DNA from: Lactarius indigo | Taxonomy: Eukaryota; Basidiomycota; Agaricomycetes; Russulales; Russulaceae | Assembly (NCBI GenBank): GCA_025766275.1 | Contig: JAFKAC010000004.1 | Coordinates: forward strand, 682,001-746,000 | DNA length: 64,000 nucleotides | Reading direction: 5' to 3' | Shown here: in pieces, positions 1 to 11,872 of the stretch | Layout of the letters: every line of letters begins with the position of its first letter | Numbering within the stretch: the stretch's first letter is position 1 | Program-made: the position numbers and the translations under genes | Notes under the pieces: generated by a model | What the model was told of the DNA's origin: nothing | The model's input: only the letters and a program-made list of their open reading frames with translations | The model's database searches: none

Positions 1-1
1 C

Positions 2-1300
2 GATGAGTGGGACTCAGTTCAGCGTCGTTCCAAGGCGTACCTCCGCCTCTACCTCAAACCAGATGTCTACTCGCTTGTGGCAGATAACACTGCCTACCCT
101 ACCTTTAAGGACAAGTGGGCCAAGCTCAAGGACGTATATGGAGGTGCTTCGGGCAGCACCACCATCTTTAATTTGTGGATTCAGATAACACAAGCCCGCC
201 TCGACGACTCCGCACCCATGGCCGCTCAGCTGGCCAAGCTCAATGAGCTTAGGGTTGCCCTTTCCAACGCACAGATGGGTGTCTCTGACGTCCAATACTG
301 TCTCATTCTCCTACACGCGCTGCCGCCCTCTTATGAGGTGTTGGCCTCAACAATCCTCGCCAGTGGGGCCCCCTCCACACTCAAGCACGCTGAAATAATT
401 GCGCGCATAGTGTCGGAAGAGGCTCGCCGCTCTGGGCCCTCTGGCTCCTCCCTCAACAAGGTGGCCCCCGTTAAGTCGACGGGCAAGAAGGGCAAGAAAG
501 ACCACTCTGGTCTGACTTGCCACTACTGCAACAAAAAGGGCCATATCAAGCCTGACTGCAGGAGGAGGAAGAAGGATGAGGCTGACGCAAAGGAGAAGGA
601 GAAAGCAGGCAACAAGGCCACCAATAGTCATGTCCTAGTACCTACCACCGCCTCCATTACAGAGGTCGTAGAGCCCAAGATAGATTGGGCCTCTGAATCA
701 ATTGGTGTTGCCTTGTATGCTGCCTCGCGTGTGCGTTGGATGATGGACAGTGGTGCCACTCACCACATCACCCCACATCGGTCTGACTTCAAGGACTACA
801 CCCCAACTAAAGGCACTGTACGCCTGGGTGATAAGTCCACCATAGACCAAGTGGGTGTCGGGTCTGTCATCTTTACAACGAGCCAGGGTATCTCTATCAC
901 CCTCAGCAATGTGCTACACCTACCACAGGTGAAGACGCGCTTCTTATCAACGCGCACCCTAGCACAAAAGGGTGCTGAGATTGCCTTTGACAGTGGCTCA
1001 TTTAAAATATCTGTCAACCAAAAGTGTGTGGCCAAAGGCTACCTTGAGGACAACCTTTACTGGTTGGACGCAGCCAGCGTCAGCCTCAATGCCCACACAA
1101 AATCAAGTGCTGCCACACTTGATATCTGGCATCAACGCATGGGACACATCTCCTCTGCGGCGCTGAAAGCGCATGGTCCCTCTGCCACTACTGGCATGGA
1201 TATAGATAGCTCCACCACGGCCCACACAGTCTGCCGTGGGTGCGAGATGGGTAAATCCACTCGCCAACCCTTTTCTGCGTCCTCCAACAAGGGACAACTC
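2..1300 (+). pseudogene. Copia A Gag, zinc knuckle, protease and pre-integrase part
   Basis: The frame is open from the window edge, so the N-terminus is missing. In order I see a UBN2/Gag-like helical region (up to about codon 145), a CCHC knuckle CHYCNKKGHIKPDC near 518-560, the aspartic protease site WMMDSGATHH near 740, and the pre-integrase zinc-binding region with H...H (WHQRMGHIS, near 1128) and C..C (CRGCEMGK, near 1233). Gag packages the RNA; the protease cuts the polyprotein. The reading frame then runs into a stop at 1385-1387, but homology jumps to another frame at about 1285-1300 (NKGQ in this frame, QFEIVHSDLAG in the other). This indicates a small indel rather than a programmed shift, because Copia elements normally encode Gag-Pol as one frame at this point. 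Confidence 0.88.
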
Positions 1301-2981
1301 AACAATTTGAGATTGTGCACAGTGACCTCGCCGGTCCTATGCAAACTCAGTCTCTGCAAGGCTCGACCTACACTGCCACCTTCATAGACGACCACACTAA
1401 GTTCACTGTGGTACACTTCCTTAAGTCAAAGGACCAGTTTGCTAAGTCGCTGCAGATGTATTTGGCTTGGGGTGAAACCCAGTCTGGCCATAAACTGCGC
1501 GCTCTGCACTCTGACCGCGGTGGCGAATACATGTTGAGTGTTACGCAGGACATTCTCAAGCAGAAAGGGATAGAGCATCACCTCACGATGCCGGGCTCAC
1601 CGCAGTCCAACGGGAAAGCTGAGCGGTTCAACCGCACCATTATGGATAAGGCAATGTCCATGCTCCACACAGCTGGCATGTCTAAAGGCTTCTGGGAGCA
1701 TGCAGTGTGCGCAGCTGTGCACATCTATAACTGCTCTCCAGTCCGTGGGCTTAAGTGGCGTACTCCCTATGAGCTCTGGCACTCTGGCAAAGTGCCTGAT
1801 GTCTCACATCTTCGCGTCTTTGGATGCAAGGGGTACATGCATGTACCCGCTGATAAGCGTTGCAAATTGGATGCGAAGGCCATTGAGGTCACGCTTATCA
1901 GGTTTGAGCCCGAATCTAAGGGCTATAAGCTCTGGGACTGCTCAACCCGCTCCGTCCGAGTGTCCAGGGATGTGACATTCGACGAGAGTAGCTTCCCGTC
2001 CCTCCAGGGTGTTGAGACACACCCCACACCTTCACCACCAGTTGTGCCTAGCACAACAGTGACTGCCGTGCCTCACCCGCCGGCGTTACCACCAATGCGA
2101 GCCCCCTCCCCTGCACACTCCAGTAGTAGTGAGGAGGAGGATGTTGAAAAGCTCTTAGACCCCCCACAAGTCCAACCACGCCCCACCACTCCACCACCTG
2201 CTCTACCAGCTCCACCCACCACACCAAAGCGTGAGCAAGCCACTCCCACTTCACCCCCACCGCGTCCTAGTGCAACGCGCATTATGCGCCATGTCCCTCC
2301 TCCCTCACCAGAAATGCCTGGGGGATTTGAGGATCGTGCACAGCGTAGTCAGCTGTTGCGCGAAATGGACAATGCACCAAGGCGCACTGCTCGTGTCCCT
2401 GTGCCCAATCCGCGTTACTTCAATGCAGACAATGTGGCATGGCGCAGCAGGCATCTGGGGTATGCGGAGTTATTGGCTGCTGCCTTTATAGGCCGAGACC
2501 CTGCAACTTATGCAGAGGCCATGCGGTCTGCAGCTGCAGATGAGTGGACTAAGGCATGTCAATATGAAATGGACGCCCTAGCTAAGAATGGGACTTGGGA
2601 GTTAGTGGATCTCCCGCCTAATCGCAAGGCAGTAAAATCCAAATGGGTCTTTAAGCTCAAAGCGGATGGCCGCTACAGAGCTCGCTTGGTGGCTAAGGGA
2701 TTCACACAGATCCCTGGCATAGATTTTGATGAAACCTTCTCTCCCGTCGCACGATTTGAGTCACTACGTTTACTTCTGGCATTGGCCACGCTGGAGGACT
2801 GGCACATCCATCAGATGGATGTCAAGTCTGCTTTTCTCAATGGCGTGCTTGACGAGGAGATTTATATGGAGCAGCCACAAGGTTTCACTGTCACTGGCTC
2901 TGAGACGAAGGTGTGTCGCCTGGTCAAGGCGATCTATGGTCTCAAACAGGCCTCCCGCGCATGGAACTTGCAATTCCATGG
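1290..2981 (+). pseudogene. Copia A integrase and reverse transcriptase N-terminal half
   Basis: This part carries the integrase core with the expected D-D-E residues: first Asp in EIVHSDLAGP (about 1308), second in LHSDRGGEY (about 1507), and the Glu in SNGKAERFNR (about 1615). A proline-rich linker (about 2010-2300) follows. Then comes the Copia-type reverse transcriptase start (SKWVFKLKADGRYRARLVAKGF, shortened here to KWVFKLKADGRY, near 2640), with the catalytic Asp in HQMDVKSAFLNG near 2815. The frame ends artificially at 3006, inside an LTR that inserted after KQASRAWNLQFHG. It continues at 3550. The integrase inserts cDNA; the reverse transcriptase copies the RNA in the virus-like particle. 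Confidence 0.9.
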
Positions 2982-3549
2982 TGTAACGCCACTACAGGGG
3001 CGTTGAGTACGACCTGTACTAAGTCAGTCAATCGCTCGGTAGTCAAAGCTCGAAGGCTCGACTTCAGTAGAAATGATGCACAAGAGTCACAAGGACGTAC
3101 GTCACTTGGACTGTAGAGGAGGGCTAAGACTCGAAGGCCTAGCGAAGACGGGGAGTGGGGGACGAGGAGACTCTGCGTGGACGAGTGTAGTATTACACAA
3201 GAAGTCTAGTCTACCGTACAAGCTAGGTATAACTAGAGTTAAATAGAAATCGTACTGTATGGTCATCACAAACAGATGGCGCCATCGCCAAACCGAGGAA
3301 GAAAGGGATGAACATAAAGGGAACAAGGCAGGGTCATATCGAGAATAAAGGAGAATCTCGCAGGATCGCGCGTGAGAGGGAACCAGTCGGAAACTGGCAC
3401 ATGTCAAGCTTTATCGGAAGGGAACGTCGATAAGCAGGGCGCGTGATGGAAACCGGGCAATCGTAAAGTCCGCGTAATCGTACAGGGCTCGTATAGTGTG
3501 GGAAGGAAACAATGGTGAAGAAAGAAACGAGTCCAAGGAAATCGTAACA
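2982..3549 (-). repeat. Solo LTR of the Gypsy 1 family inserted in Copia A
   Basis: The 568-bp segment begins TGTAACGCC and ends GTAACA, and matches the Gypsy 1 LTRs (25678-26245 and 33627-34194) closely along its length. It is flanked by a 5-bp target duplication, CATGG at 2977-2981 and 3550-3554. With no internal sequence it is a solo LTR left by LTR-LTR recombination. Transcription orientation of the family is leftward here. It splits the Copia A reverse transcriptase in the finger/palm region. Confidence 0.95.
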
Positions 3550-4614
3550 CATGGAGTGCTCACTGCACTCGGCTTTAAGCGGACGTTTGCTGATGCTGGC
3601 ATATATGTGATGCCTCAACGGGAGGGGTATGATCCACTCTTCGTTATTGTCTATGTTGATGACATCACTATACTGGGTCCCTCGCTGAGTGGTATCAAGC
3701 GTTTGAAGTCAGATTTGTCTGAACGCTATGAGATGACAGATCTCGGGGAGATAGAGTCCTATCTTGGTATGCGCATTGTGTGCAACCGCTCCCTTAGACG
3801 CATCGAAATAGATCAGTCTGGCTACATCAAGGATGTCCTTGAACGCTTTGGCATGTCTGATGCCACACCACACAACACACCCTTGCCCGCTGGTGCTGAC
3901 GAGCACTTGGTTAAATATACGTCGCAGGCAACTGCCTCAGATATTTCCCACTACCAATCTTTGATTGGGAGTCTGCTTTATGTGCAGATTGGCACTAGGC
4001 CAGATATCTCCTTTGCTGTGTCATGTTTGGTGCAGTATGCAGCGAATCCCTCACCACAACATCTGCGACTTGCGCAGTATGTCCTATCCTACTTAGTGGG
4101 AACTATGGATATGCGTATTGTCTACGATGGCGCCAATGGCGATGGCCTTCATGGCTACACTGATTCCAGTCTGGCTGATCAGACTGACGACCGCCACTCC
4201 ACCTCTGGTTATGTGTTCCTACTAGCTGACGGTGCAATAAGCTGGTCTTCACGCAAGCAAAAGACTGTTGCCCAAAACACAACGGAAGCGGAATACATGG
4301 CCATGACCGACGCAGCTAACCAGGCTGCATGGTATCAGAACTTCCTCATGGAACTCAGGTACGAGGTCGACGACCCCATCCCACTGCATGGTGACAATAA
4401 GGGTGCCATTGACTTGGCCTTGAACCCTGTCACTGGGAGACGGTCTAAGCACATTGCCATACGGCATCATGTCATTAGGGAGTACATCAAAAAGGGGACC
4501 ATCACCCTCATTAGAACTCCTACTGTGGATATGGTTGCAGACGGCTTCACAAAGTCACTACCGCGTGTCCTGCTGCAGAAACACAACGATGACATGGGAC
4601 TCTTGTGTACTTAG
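3550..4614 (+). pseudogene. Copia A reverse transcriptase C-terminal half and RNase H
   Basis: The segment resumes the Copia A polymerase after the solo LTR. It shows the YVDD catalytic box (IVYVDDITILG, near 3649), the conserved SLIGSLLYVQIGTRPDIS block (near 3958) and a Copia RNase H with HGYTDSSLADQ (near 4150), TEAEYMAM (near 4285) and LHGDNKGAIDLALNP. The stop codon is at 4612-4614, only 19 bp before the 3' LTR, which is the normal layout. Apart from the two lesions described upstream, this half is intact. Confidence 0.92.
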
Positions 4615-4620
4615 ATTGTA

Positions 4621-4633
4621 GATCACGGGGAGA
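4621..4633 (+). promoter_or_regulatory. Polypurine tract of Copia A
   Basis: GATCACGGGGAGA ends directly at the 3' LTR and is the expected plus-strand primer. Confidence 0.7.
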
Positions 4634-5260
4634 TGTTGATAAGTGACCCTTGCGCACTTAGCAGCTCGCACGGACCGGACTTGCAGCATGGACTGCTTTA
4701 GATTAGATATACAGGACTTGTAGATTAGATACTATTTGATCTGTACAATCTGGACTTATCATTGCGTCACATATGACATCACTGTACTTCTAATGACATC
4801 ATACATCCGGACTCTGCGTTGTATAACGCCTTTGTACTTTCCTTTGTTCTTTACTTGGTATTATCTTTATTATGACATCAGTATAATATCATCTAGTTCT
4901 GGACTCTTCTTGTTCTCCTCTCCCTTGTTCTCAAAGCGTCCACTCTTTTGTCCCTTTGTAGAACAATAGCACCTTTGTACTCTGTGACTAGCGTTACTTG
5001 TGTTGTACTACTGTCACCCTCTGTAGGAGTATAAGTAGAGTACCATGTACGCTCCTGGTCCACATCAGTTCTCACTGCTTGTGTGCCAGGTAAGCTTCCT
5101 TCCCTCCAATGTAACAACATCAGTTCTCACTGCTTGTGTGCCAGACACTCTTGCTTTACTTGCCTGACAACTCCCTGTTGCTGCTTCAAGCACTCTCTGC
5201 ATATCTCACCACAGTCTACTTTGCCACTGTGAGTATGCTCTCTATCTGTGCTGTTCATCA
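4634..5260 (+). repeat. Copia A 3' LTR
   Basis: The 627-bp LTR runs from TGTTGATAAG to GTTCATCA. It is placed by the polypurine tract on its left and by two solo copies of the same family whose ends are fixed by target duplications. A TATA-like GTATAAGTAG lies near 5028. The flank CTACA at 5261 should be one copy of the target duplication; the other is outside the window. The segment 5110-5150 repeats part of 5060-5092 (CAGTTCTCACTGCTTGTGTG), an internal duplication. Confidence 0.9.
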
Positions 5261-5397
5261 CTACAAACCCTCGAAAGCGCTTCACCACAATACCTATTGG
5301 GCCTGTCATTCAGGCTTTCTACGGGTCTCACGATGTGGCTGAAAGTATGCACTATCTAGAGAGGAGGCTCGCTACAAACGTGGAACACGCACGACAC
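5261..5397 (+). pseudogene. TNP2 transposase pseudogene, fragment 1
   Basis: Reading from 5263, the sequence encodes KRFTTIPIGPVIQAFYGSH and MHYLERRL, a recognisable block just upstream of the catalytic domain in fungal TNP2 (CACTA/EnSpm-type) transposases, which cut and paste the element. The frame continues after Copia B at 18456. It is truncated on the left by Copia A. The 5-bp target duplication of Copia B (GACAC at 5393-5397, GACGC at 18456-18460) is the junction. Confidence 0.75.
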
Positions 5398-5798
5398 TGT
5401 TGGAACGTGATAAGTACATAAGGACCTTATCTATAGCAGTTACGACATTACGGTACTATGTTTACCATATTAGGCAAGTCAGGATACGTACGGTAGTGGG
5501 CGTATCATGTCCGGTGATGAGGAGAAGTCTCATGACTGTCTCAGAAGAGCGAAACACATCAGGCGTGTGTAAAAACGCGATATTGTGGACGCCTTTACTC
5601 ATCACTTTTGCGCAAATGGACATGGTGGGGCCATAGAGCATAAATATCCTCCTATGGGGAGGGAGGCGAATACAGAACTTCACCCCTCTTCACTTGTGCA
5701 CACTCTCCCCTCTAAAACAGTCTCTCAACCTACTGCAAAGGTGAGAACGTCCCTCCTGCGTGCTGTGCTTTAGCCTGTAAGGCTTTTGCTGCGCAACA
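5398..5798 (+). repeat. Copia B 5' LTR
   Basis: TGTTGGAACG to GCGCAACA, 401 bp, matching 18055-18455 with four visible differences. The TATA-like sequence ATAAATAT lies near 5639. Confidence 0.95.
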
Positions 5799-5812
5799 GG
5801 TTATGGGCCCTG
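5799..5812 (+). promoter_or_regulatory. Primer-binding site of Copia B (initiator tRNA-Met anticodon region)
   Basis: GGTTATGGGCCCTG lies immediately after the 5' LTR. Its complement CAGGGCCCATAACC contains the CAU anticodon and flanks of initiator tRNA-Met. This is the half-tRNA type of primer site known from Drosophila copia and Ty5, rather than one pairing with the tRNA 3' end. Confidence 0.75.
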
Positions 5813-6175
5813 TTACAGGGCTTGCCGTTGCACTTCTTGACAAAGTAGCATCCAGTGGTGGCACACTCATACTATCTGTATCTCCTATGGAAGAGCAGAT
5901 TTGTTATGAGACACAGCGAACAGACCCTGGAAGGCGCCCTGGTTCATAACAGACCCAGTATTGTACTCTAGAGGAGTACACAGACTTGGCCCACTGTCTA
6001 ACGTTGACATGGTCGAGCAGTTCTTTTGGCATAGACTATGGTAGTCCCCAAAGACCAAAGTCTGCAGAGTTCGCTCTGTAGTCGAACGGATTAATGCTGG
6101 CTTTATTATCTCACTCAGTATTACGATGAAACTCTGATACTGACGTTCTCAAAGCCAACAGATTTATCACCAACT
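5813..6175 (+). other. Copia B untranslated leader
   Basis: About 360 bp between the primer site and the Gag start codon. It has no coding frame worth reporting. Confidence 0.6.
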
Positions 6176-9100
6176 ATGTCCTCGCAACTTACTGCTCTTG
6201 TCCCCATGTTTGATGGCTCTAACTGGGCCATCTGGTTGAATGCCATGCAAGCCTTCTTCATGTCCCAAGGACTCTGGGGTTATGTCGATGGATCTATCCC
6301 TCTCGACACAACCACCGCTGCCGACGTTCAAGCTGCTTGGCGTCGTAGTGATGAAATGGCTAGGGGTAATCTTACCCTTCATCTTTCTCCTGCGATCCAG
6401 CAAGCTGTTACTGGTACCTCTGCCCAGGTTCTCTGGAATGCGGTTAAAGATCGCTATGGAGTGGTCTCTTTACCCCGCATCTACAAGGACTTTAAAGAAG
6501 CAATTTCTATTCGCTTCAATCCTAACCAGAACCCTGTTGCAACATTTGAGAAGATGGCAGCTGCCTTTTCTCGTCTCGGTGCAATAACTGTCAGCACTGG
6601 TGCTAATGCTACGACACTTGCTATTAAGCCCCCCCTTCAGGCGTTAATCGCCATGTCCGCTCTTCCTCAGAAATGGGAGAATCTCATTCCCATTATCTGT
6701 AGTGCCACTGCCACTACGGATCTCAAACTTGACTCAGTTGCTTCTGTAGTCATTGGGCAGTTTAAGACCAAAACTAATCGCGGACAGCATAAGGGTGCTC
6801 ATAACGCGCAGAAGCTTTCTGCTGTTAAGCGCAAGCGCGATAACCCTCGCTTTTCTAAGCAGGGTAGTCAGCAGCAGCCGCAGCCTTCTACTTCTAATGC
6901 CCCTGGCCCATCCTCCCAGCAGCAGCCTAACTGGCAGCGCGGAGGATGTGGATCTGGTCGTGGCAGAGGAAAAGGGAAAGGCAAAGCGCGTGGCGGCGCT
7001 CCCCAGTATTCCCACATAGCTTCCGTTGCCGCACTATCTCCACCTACTTCTCACAAGGTGATCCATATTGGGTCATCTGGGGTCTCTACTCGTACAGAAG
7101 TCGAATCCTCTACCCCTCAGAGGTCTCCCGGCTTCTTTCCTTCCGTTAATACCGCTATGATGCTCGCAGAGCGGCTGAATGTACCAGCTACAGTTCAGAC
7201 CGCGAAGACGCTTGAGCAGCGCTTCGTCAATGTTGATGCACAAATGCACCCTCGGATTGAGAAGTTTATTGACGAAGAATACAACTCCGATTTCGACGTT
7301 GATATGTCGCGACTGCCTCCAGCAGGCGCACAACCAATAGTTGATATTGAGAGTCTAGACGACTCTGAGATTGCCGCCTATTGCAGTGAGTCATCTAATG
7401 CCCTGCAAATAGACTTAAGTGATTTGACAGTATCGGATCTTGACTCGGTAACAGATTGCCAAGCTCAGACTCCTGATTACGTCGATCCGGAGACAGTTGA
7501 GGCAGACGAAATAACAAAAATGTGGGAACAACTGGGATTTACTGGTTCCGGTTCTATTCCAAGAGTTCCTTCTCACGAACTAATTCTTGCCGCATGGACT
7601 AGAAACCAGCAATTCCTACAATCTCAGGGGCTTCCGACGCATCCCGACTTTGGTACTTTGGTATCTCCGCCGGGCTCGTGGGCAGAAACCCCTGAACACT
7701 TTCTAACCAGTCCAGATGAGGTCCTGGATTGGGGTTCCGATGAAGAAGAGTACGTAACTCCTTCATTTTGCTTATTACATGCTGACAACGTTCTAGAATT
7801 AGCCCTGCCCCCAAGAAGTCTAAAGGGTGGCAGATTTAATAATAACATAGTAGTGTCGCATGTAACAAAGTTGTCTGAAATGTACAATATTAGCAGCGCT
7901 CTTCTTGATTTTCTTGAGTGTGAGCATAATGAGTACTTCAGTCAATGTGCAGAATGTCTGAAGCGTACAAAAAATATGTGGCTCCTTGACTCAGGAGCCT
8001 CAGCACATTTTACCAACCAAATTAGTGATTTTATCGAGTATAAGTCACCACCCAAGTCTGAAAGAATACCTGTTAAAACTGCGGCTCACATGATATATGT
8101 TGAAGGAATAGGAACTGTCTTACTTGAGCATTATCTCGCAGATAAGCTTGTAACTACACGAGTTCATCCAGTCTTTCACATACCCTCTATGAGCATGCGG
8201 CTTTTATCAATGGGAGTCTTTCTACAGCAAGGATTGCACGTTTTGGGGAATTCGCAGCATATAACCTTGCTAAGAAAAAATAAAACAATTGTCCAATGTA
8301 AACCCCTAGTTCACGGACAATCACTATATTGGCTAGATGCCTCTATTTCTACTCTAATTGAGACACAATATGCAAACATATCTGCATTGCAAAATGTAGA
8401 TTATGACCTTATGCATTGTCGCCTCGGACACCCATCTAAAGAGGTTTTAAGACGATCTAAGGAAAACACTAAGGGTTTCCCTGACGGGATTGTAATTCCT
8501 ACCTCTGATAAACTATGTCCAGGATGTGCGCAAGGAAAAATGCCTGCAGCATCTCATCCGCCTTCTGAAACTAGGGCTAAAGCTTCTTTTAATCGAATTC
8601 ATTCCGATTTAAAAAGCTTCCCTATACCGTCGTATCACAAGTACAAGTATTTTATTGTCTTCTTTGACGATTATACTTCTTTTGCTTGGATCACTCTTTT
8701 ACGGGACAAAGCCTCTGCTATTACTGCTTTAAAGCAGTGGCTTGCGTTAATAAAAAATCAATTTAACGCTACCATAAAAGAATGGATGTCTGATGCCGGC
8801 GGTGAATATAAGTCGGATGCTTTCCTAAAGGAATTAAAGGATGCCGGCATTACAGTGCTACAGTCTGCGCCACATACGCCACAACAAAATGGACGCGCTG
8901 AGCGCTTTATGCGCACCATAATGGACAAAGCTCAGGCTATGCGCCTTGATGCTTGTTTACCTCAGAGTTGGTGGGAATTTGCAGTCTTACATGCTACACA
9001 TTGTTACAATAGAACTCCTATTAGTTGCCTTCAATGGCAGACTCCTTATAAACTATTGTACAATGAAGTACCTGATATTTCTCATCTTCGAGTGTTTGGT

Positions 9101-10698
9101 TCGGGTGCATATGTCCATATCCCTGAGGCTCGCTGGGTTAATAAACTTTCCCCTAAAAGCGAACTCATGATCTACCTTGGTAGAGGATCTGGGATGAAGG
9201 CTGATGTCTTTATGCGCACACCCAATACCTTGTTCTATTCGGACAAAGCACTCTTTGATGAAGGACTATTTCCTAAGTGTCCTTCTGACAGCGTCAGGAG
9301 TAAACCTAAAGGTGTAACTCAGTTAGATGATACAGCTTCAGATGATGAGCTGTCTGTAGACGATACCACTCCTGGTGTTGATGACGACCCTCCACCTGAG
9401 CCTCCAAAATGGAGAAGCGCTCCCCAGCCTGTTGGGCCTGGACCTCCCAGTACATCTACTGGAGGTACTGGATCGCTGCTACCTCCGCCTTTACCGCCGC
9501 AACCTGTACCAGGTCCTAGTCAGCCTAGGAGAACGGCGTGTACAAGGAAACCCACTTCTCGTCCAGATAATGTCTATGGAGATAGGCCTCCTACTACGAT
9601 AATTCGTGACATTGAGCGGACTCGCACATGGCGACAATTGACTGGTGACCAGCCGAGTAGCTCTCGGTTGCGTTCACGTCAAGATCAGACCGTACCAGGA
9701 GATTTTCCTGAGCAACCCGAGTCTGGTCCTTCTAGTGCACCAGGTGATAATCCGCACCTTTCGGATGATGAAGTAGAGCAACAATTGCTCGCCCGCCTTG
9801 CTCAGGAAGGGGGAGTCAAATTTCTAGATCTTCTGCTTGCCAAAGCAGTTTCACCAATAGATCTAGACGCACTTGATACCTCTAATATTCGTGAATGGAC
9901 CTATCGGGACATTCTTAAAATGCCAAGTGACTCTCAGGAGGAGTGGCGTAATGCATGCAAAGAGGAACTTGCTTCCCTTCGCAATCGCAAAGTCTACGAA
10001 CTTGTTAACCCGCCGAAAGGCAGAAAGGTTATCAAGAATTGATGGGTATTTGACTTAAAATCAGATGGTCGAAAGAAAGCCAGGCTAGTTGCCAAAGGCT
10101 TTTCTCAGGTTGAAGGCATTGATTATGACGAAATATTCTCACCTGTGGTACGCTTTGAGACCGTCCGGATGATGCTTGCGCTTACAGCGCTGAAGGATTG
10201 GCACATCTCTGGACTGGACGTCAAAACAGCCTTCCTATATGGAGACCTCAATGAGGAACTCTACATGGAACAACCTGAAGGGTTTAAAATCCCTGGCCAA
10301 CAAAACAAAGTGATGCGCCTTAGAAAAGCCATCTACGGACTTAAACAAGCTGCTCTTGCTTGGTGGAGAGTGCTGGATAAATCCATGGGCACTCTAAGTT
10401 GTACGCGTCTACAATCAGACTCAGGTCTGTTTGTAAATGAGGATAAAACAATTGTAGTAATTGTCTACGTCGATGATGTCCTCTTCCTTGGGAAACACAA
10501 AAAACATATTGATTCCCTGAAGCAGCGCTTCATGAGAATCTGGGAATGCAGAGACCTTGGTGATACCAAAGAGTTTCTTCAAATGCGCATACTACGTTCT
10601 AAAGGAAGAATCCTGATCGATCAGCAGGATTACCTTCAGAAAGTGTTGCAGCGCTTCAAACTGATTAATGCCAAATCAGTACCCACTCCACTACCGGA
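6176..10698 (+). pseudogene. Copia B Gag-protease-integrase-reverse transcriptase, with in-frame stop
   Basis: The ATG at 6176 opens a 1288-residue frame. Residues 1-210 are a Copia Gag (FDGSNWAIWLNAMQAFF start). In place of a CCHC knuckle there is a Gly/Arg/Lys-rich patch (GSGRGRGKGKGKARGG, near 6952). A long acidic spacer precedes the protease site WLLDSGASAHF near 7980. Pre-integrase H/C residues (LMHCRLGH, LCPGCAQGK) and the integrase core follow, with first Asp in RIHSDLKS, second in WMSDAGGEY and Glu in QQNGRAERFM. A TGA at 10040-10042 interrupts the frame just before WVFDLKSDGRKKARL; relatives usually have Arg or Lys there. Reverse transcriptase then stays open (VIVYVDDVLFLG near 10460) until the hAT insertion at 10699. 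The RNase H end is at 16845-17583. Confidence 0.92.
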
Positions 10699-10935
10699 TA
10701 GTGTTGCCGTGGCTCGGCTCAAATCGGCTGAGCCAGCCAAGCTGAGCTGTTTTGAGCCGAGCCAAGCTGACACATCGGCTCAGGACCAAAATTGGCTCAG
10801 CTCGGCTCGCGAGCTGGCTGAGCTGGGCTGAGCCAGGCTCGATTAGGAACGACCAGATTAGGCAGGGCTCGCCCGGCTCGTGAGTACGCATGAGCGGGCG
10901 AGAATGGATTCTGCCTGGCTGAGCCAGGAACAAGC
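10699..10935 (+). repeat. Left terminal and subterminal repeats of the hAT element
   Basis: After the terminal repeat there are many short copies of GGCTCAGC/GCTGAGCC and GGCTCG in both orientations. They recur in the right end (16600-16836). Clustered subterminal motifs are the usual binding sites of hAT transposases. Confidence 0.8.
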
Positions 10936-11124
10936 TGGCCAAAAACGGAATATATTTGCTCAACGTGCGTGTCCAGTGTCTGCTGGGGCTCTCAGAAGAA
11001 AAGTGGGTAAGTCCTCTTTTTTGGCGTCTCCTCAGACGACCTTGCGCAAACTCTGACAAAATAAAATAAAACATGTGTATTGCTGTAGACTACATAGTAT
11101 AGAGAATACATTTTTTTTTTCTAT

Positions 11125-11872
11125 CTACTGCCCGGGTGCGGCTGAGTCGAAGGCATCGCCATCGTCGCCGCGGTGGTGGTCGCGGTTGCCGTGGTGGTGG
11201 TCGTAGTGGTCGCCGCGGTGGTGGTCGTGGTCGCGGTGGTGGTCGCGGTCGTCGCGATGGTCGTCGCGGTTGCCGCGGTGGTGGTCGTGGTCGCCGCGGT
11301 GGTAATCGCAGTCGCCGCGGTCGTGGTTGTCGTCGCGGTCGTGGTCGCGGTCGCCGCGGTCGTGGTGGTGGTCGCGGTTGTCGTCGCGGTTGTCGCGATG
11401 GTCATCGCGGTTGCCGCGGTGGTGGTGGTGGTCGCGGTGGTGGTTGTGGTCGCAGTTGCGGTCGCGGTCGCTGCGGTGGTGGTTGTGGTTGTGGTCGTGG
11501 TCGCCGCGGTCATGGTCGCGGTCGCCGTGGTGGTCGCTGTGGTGGTCGTGGTCGCCGTGGTGGTCGCGGTTGCCGCGGTGGTGGTCGTGGTGGTCGTGGT
11601 CGTGGTTGCGGTTGCGGTTGCGGTCGTGGTCGTAGTCGTGGTCGTGGTCGTGGTTGCAATCGTGGTCGTGGTCGTGGTCGCCGTCGCCGTGGTGGTCGCT
11701 GTGGTGGTCGTGGTCGCCGTGGTGGTCGCGGTTGCCGCGGTGGTGGTGGTGGTGGTGGTTGCGGTTGCGGTCGTGGTCGTGGTCGTAGTCGTGGTCGTGG
11801 TCGTAGTCGTGGTCATGGTCGTAGTCGTGGTCGTGGTCGTGGTCGTGGTCGCGGTCGCGGTCGTCGCACCCC
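11125..11872. repeat. GC-rich minisatellite in the hAT left arm
   Basis: About 750 bp of degenerate tandem repeats built from GTCGTG, GTCGCG and GTGGTG triplet pairs. Because the period is a multiple of three, long but meaningless frames (poly-Arg/Gly, poly-Val, poly-Asp/His, poly-Thr) appear on both strands. I do not call them genes. Confidence 0.9.

Larger units (their letters stand above)
1..5260 (+). mobile_element. Copia A: Ty1/Copia LTR retrotransposon, 5' end outside window
   Basis: The order of domains is Gag, zinc knuckle, protease, integrase, reverse transcriptase, RNase H, which is the Ty1/Copia (Pseudoviridae-type) order. The 3' LTR is present (4634-5260) but the 5' LTR and the Gag N-terminus lie left of the window. 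The coding region is broken by a frameshift near 1290 and by a solo LTR of another family at 2982-3549. The element sits in the TNP2 transposase pseudogene that resumes at 5261. Two further solo LTRs of the same family occur at 18524-19139 (reversed) and 32634-33247. Confidence 0.93.
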
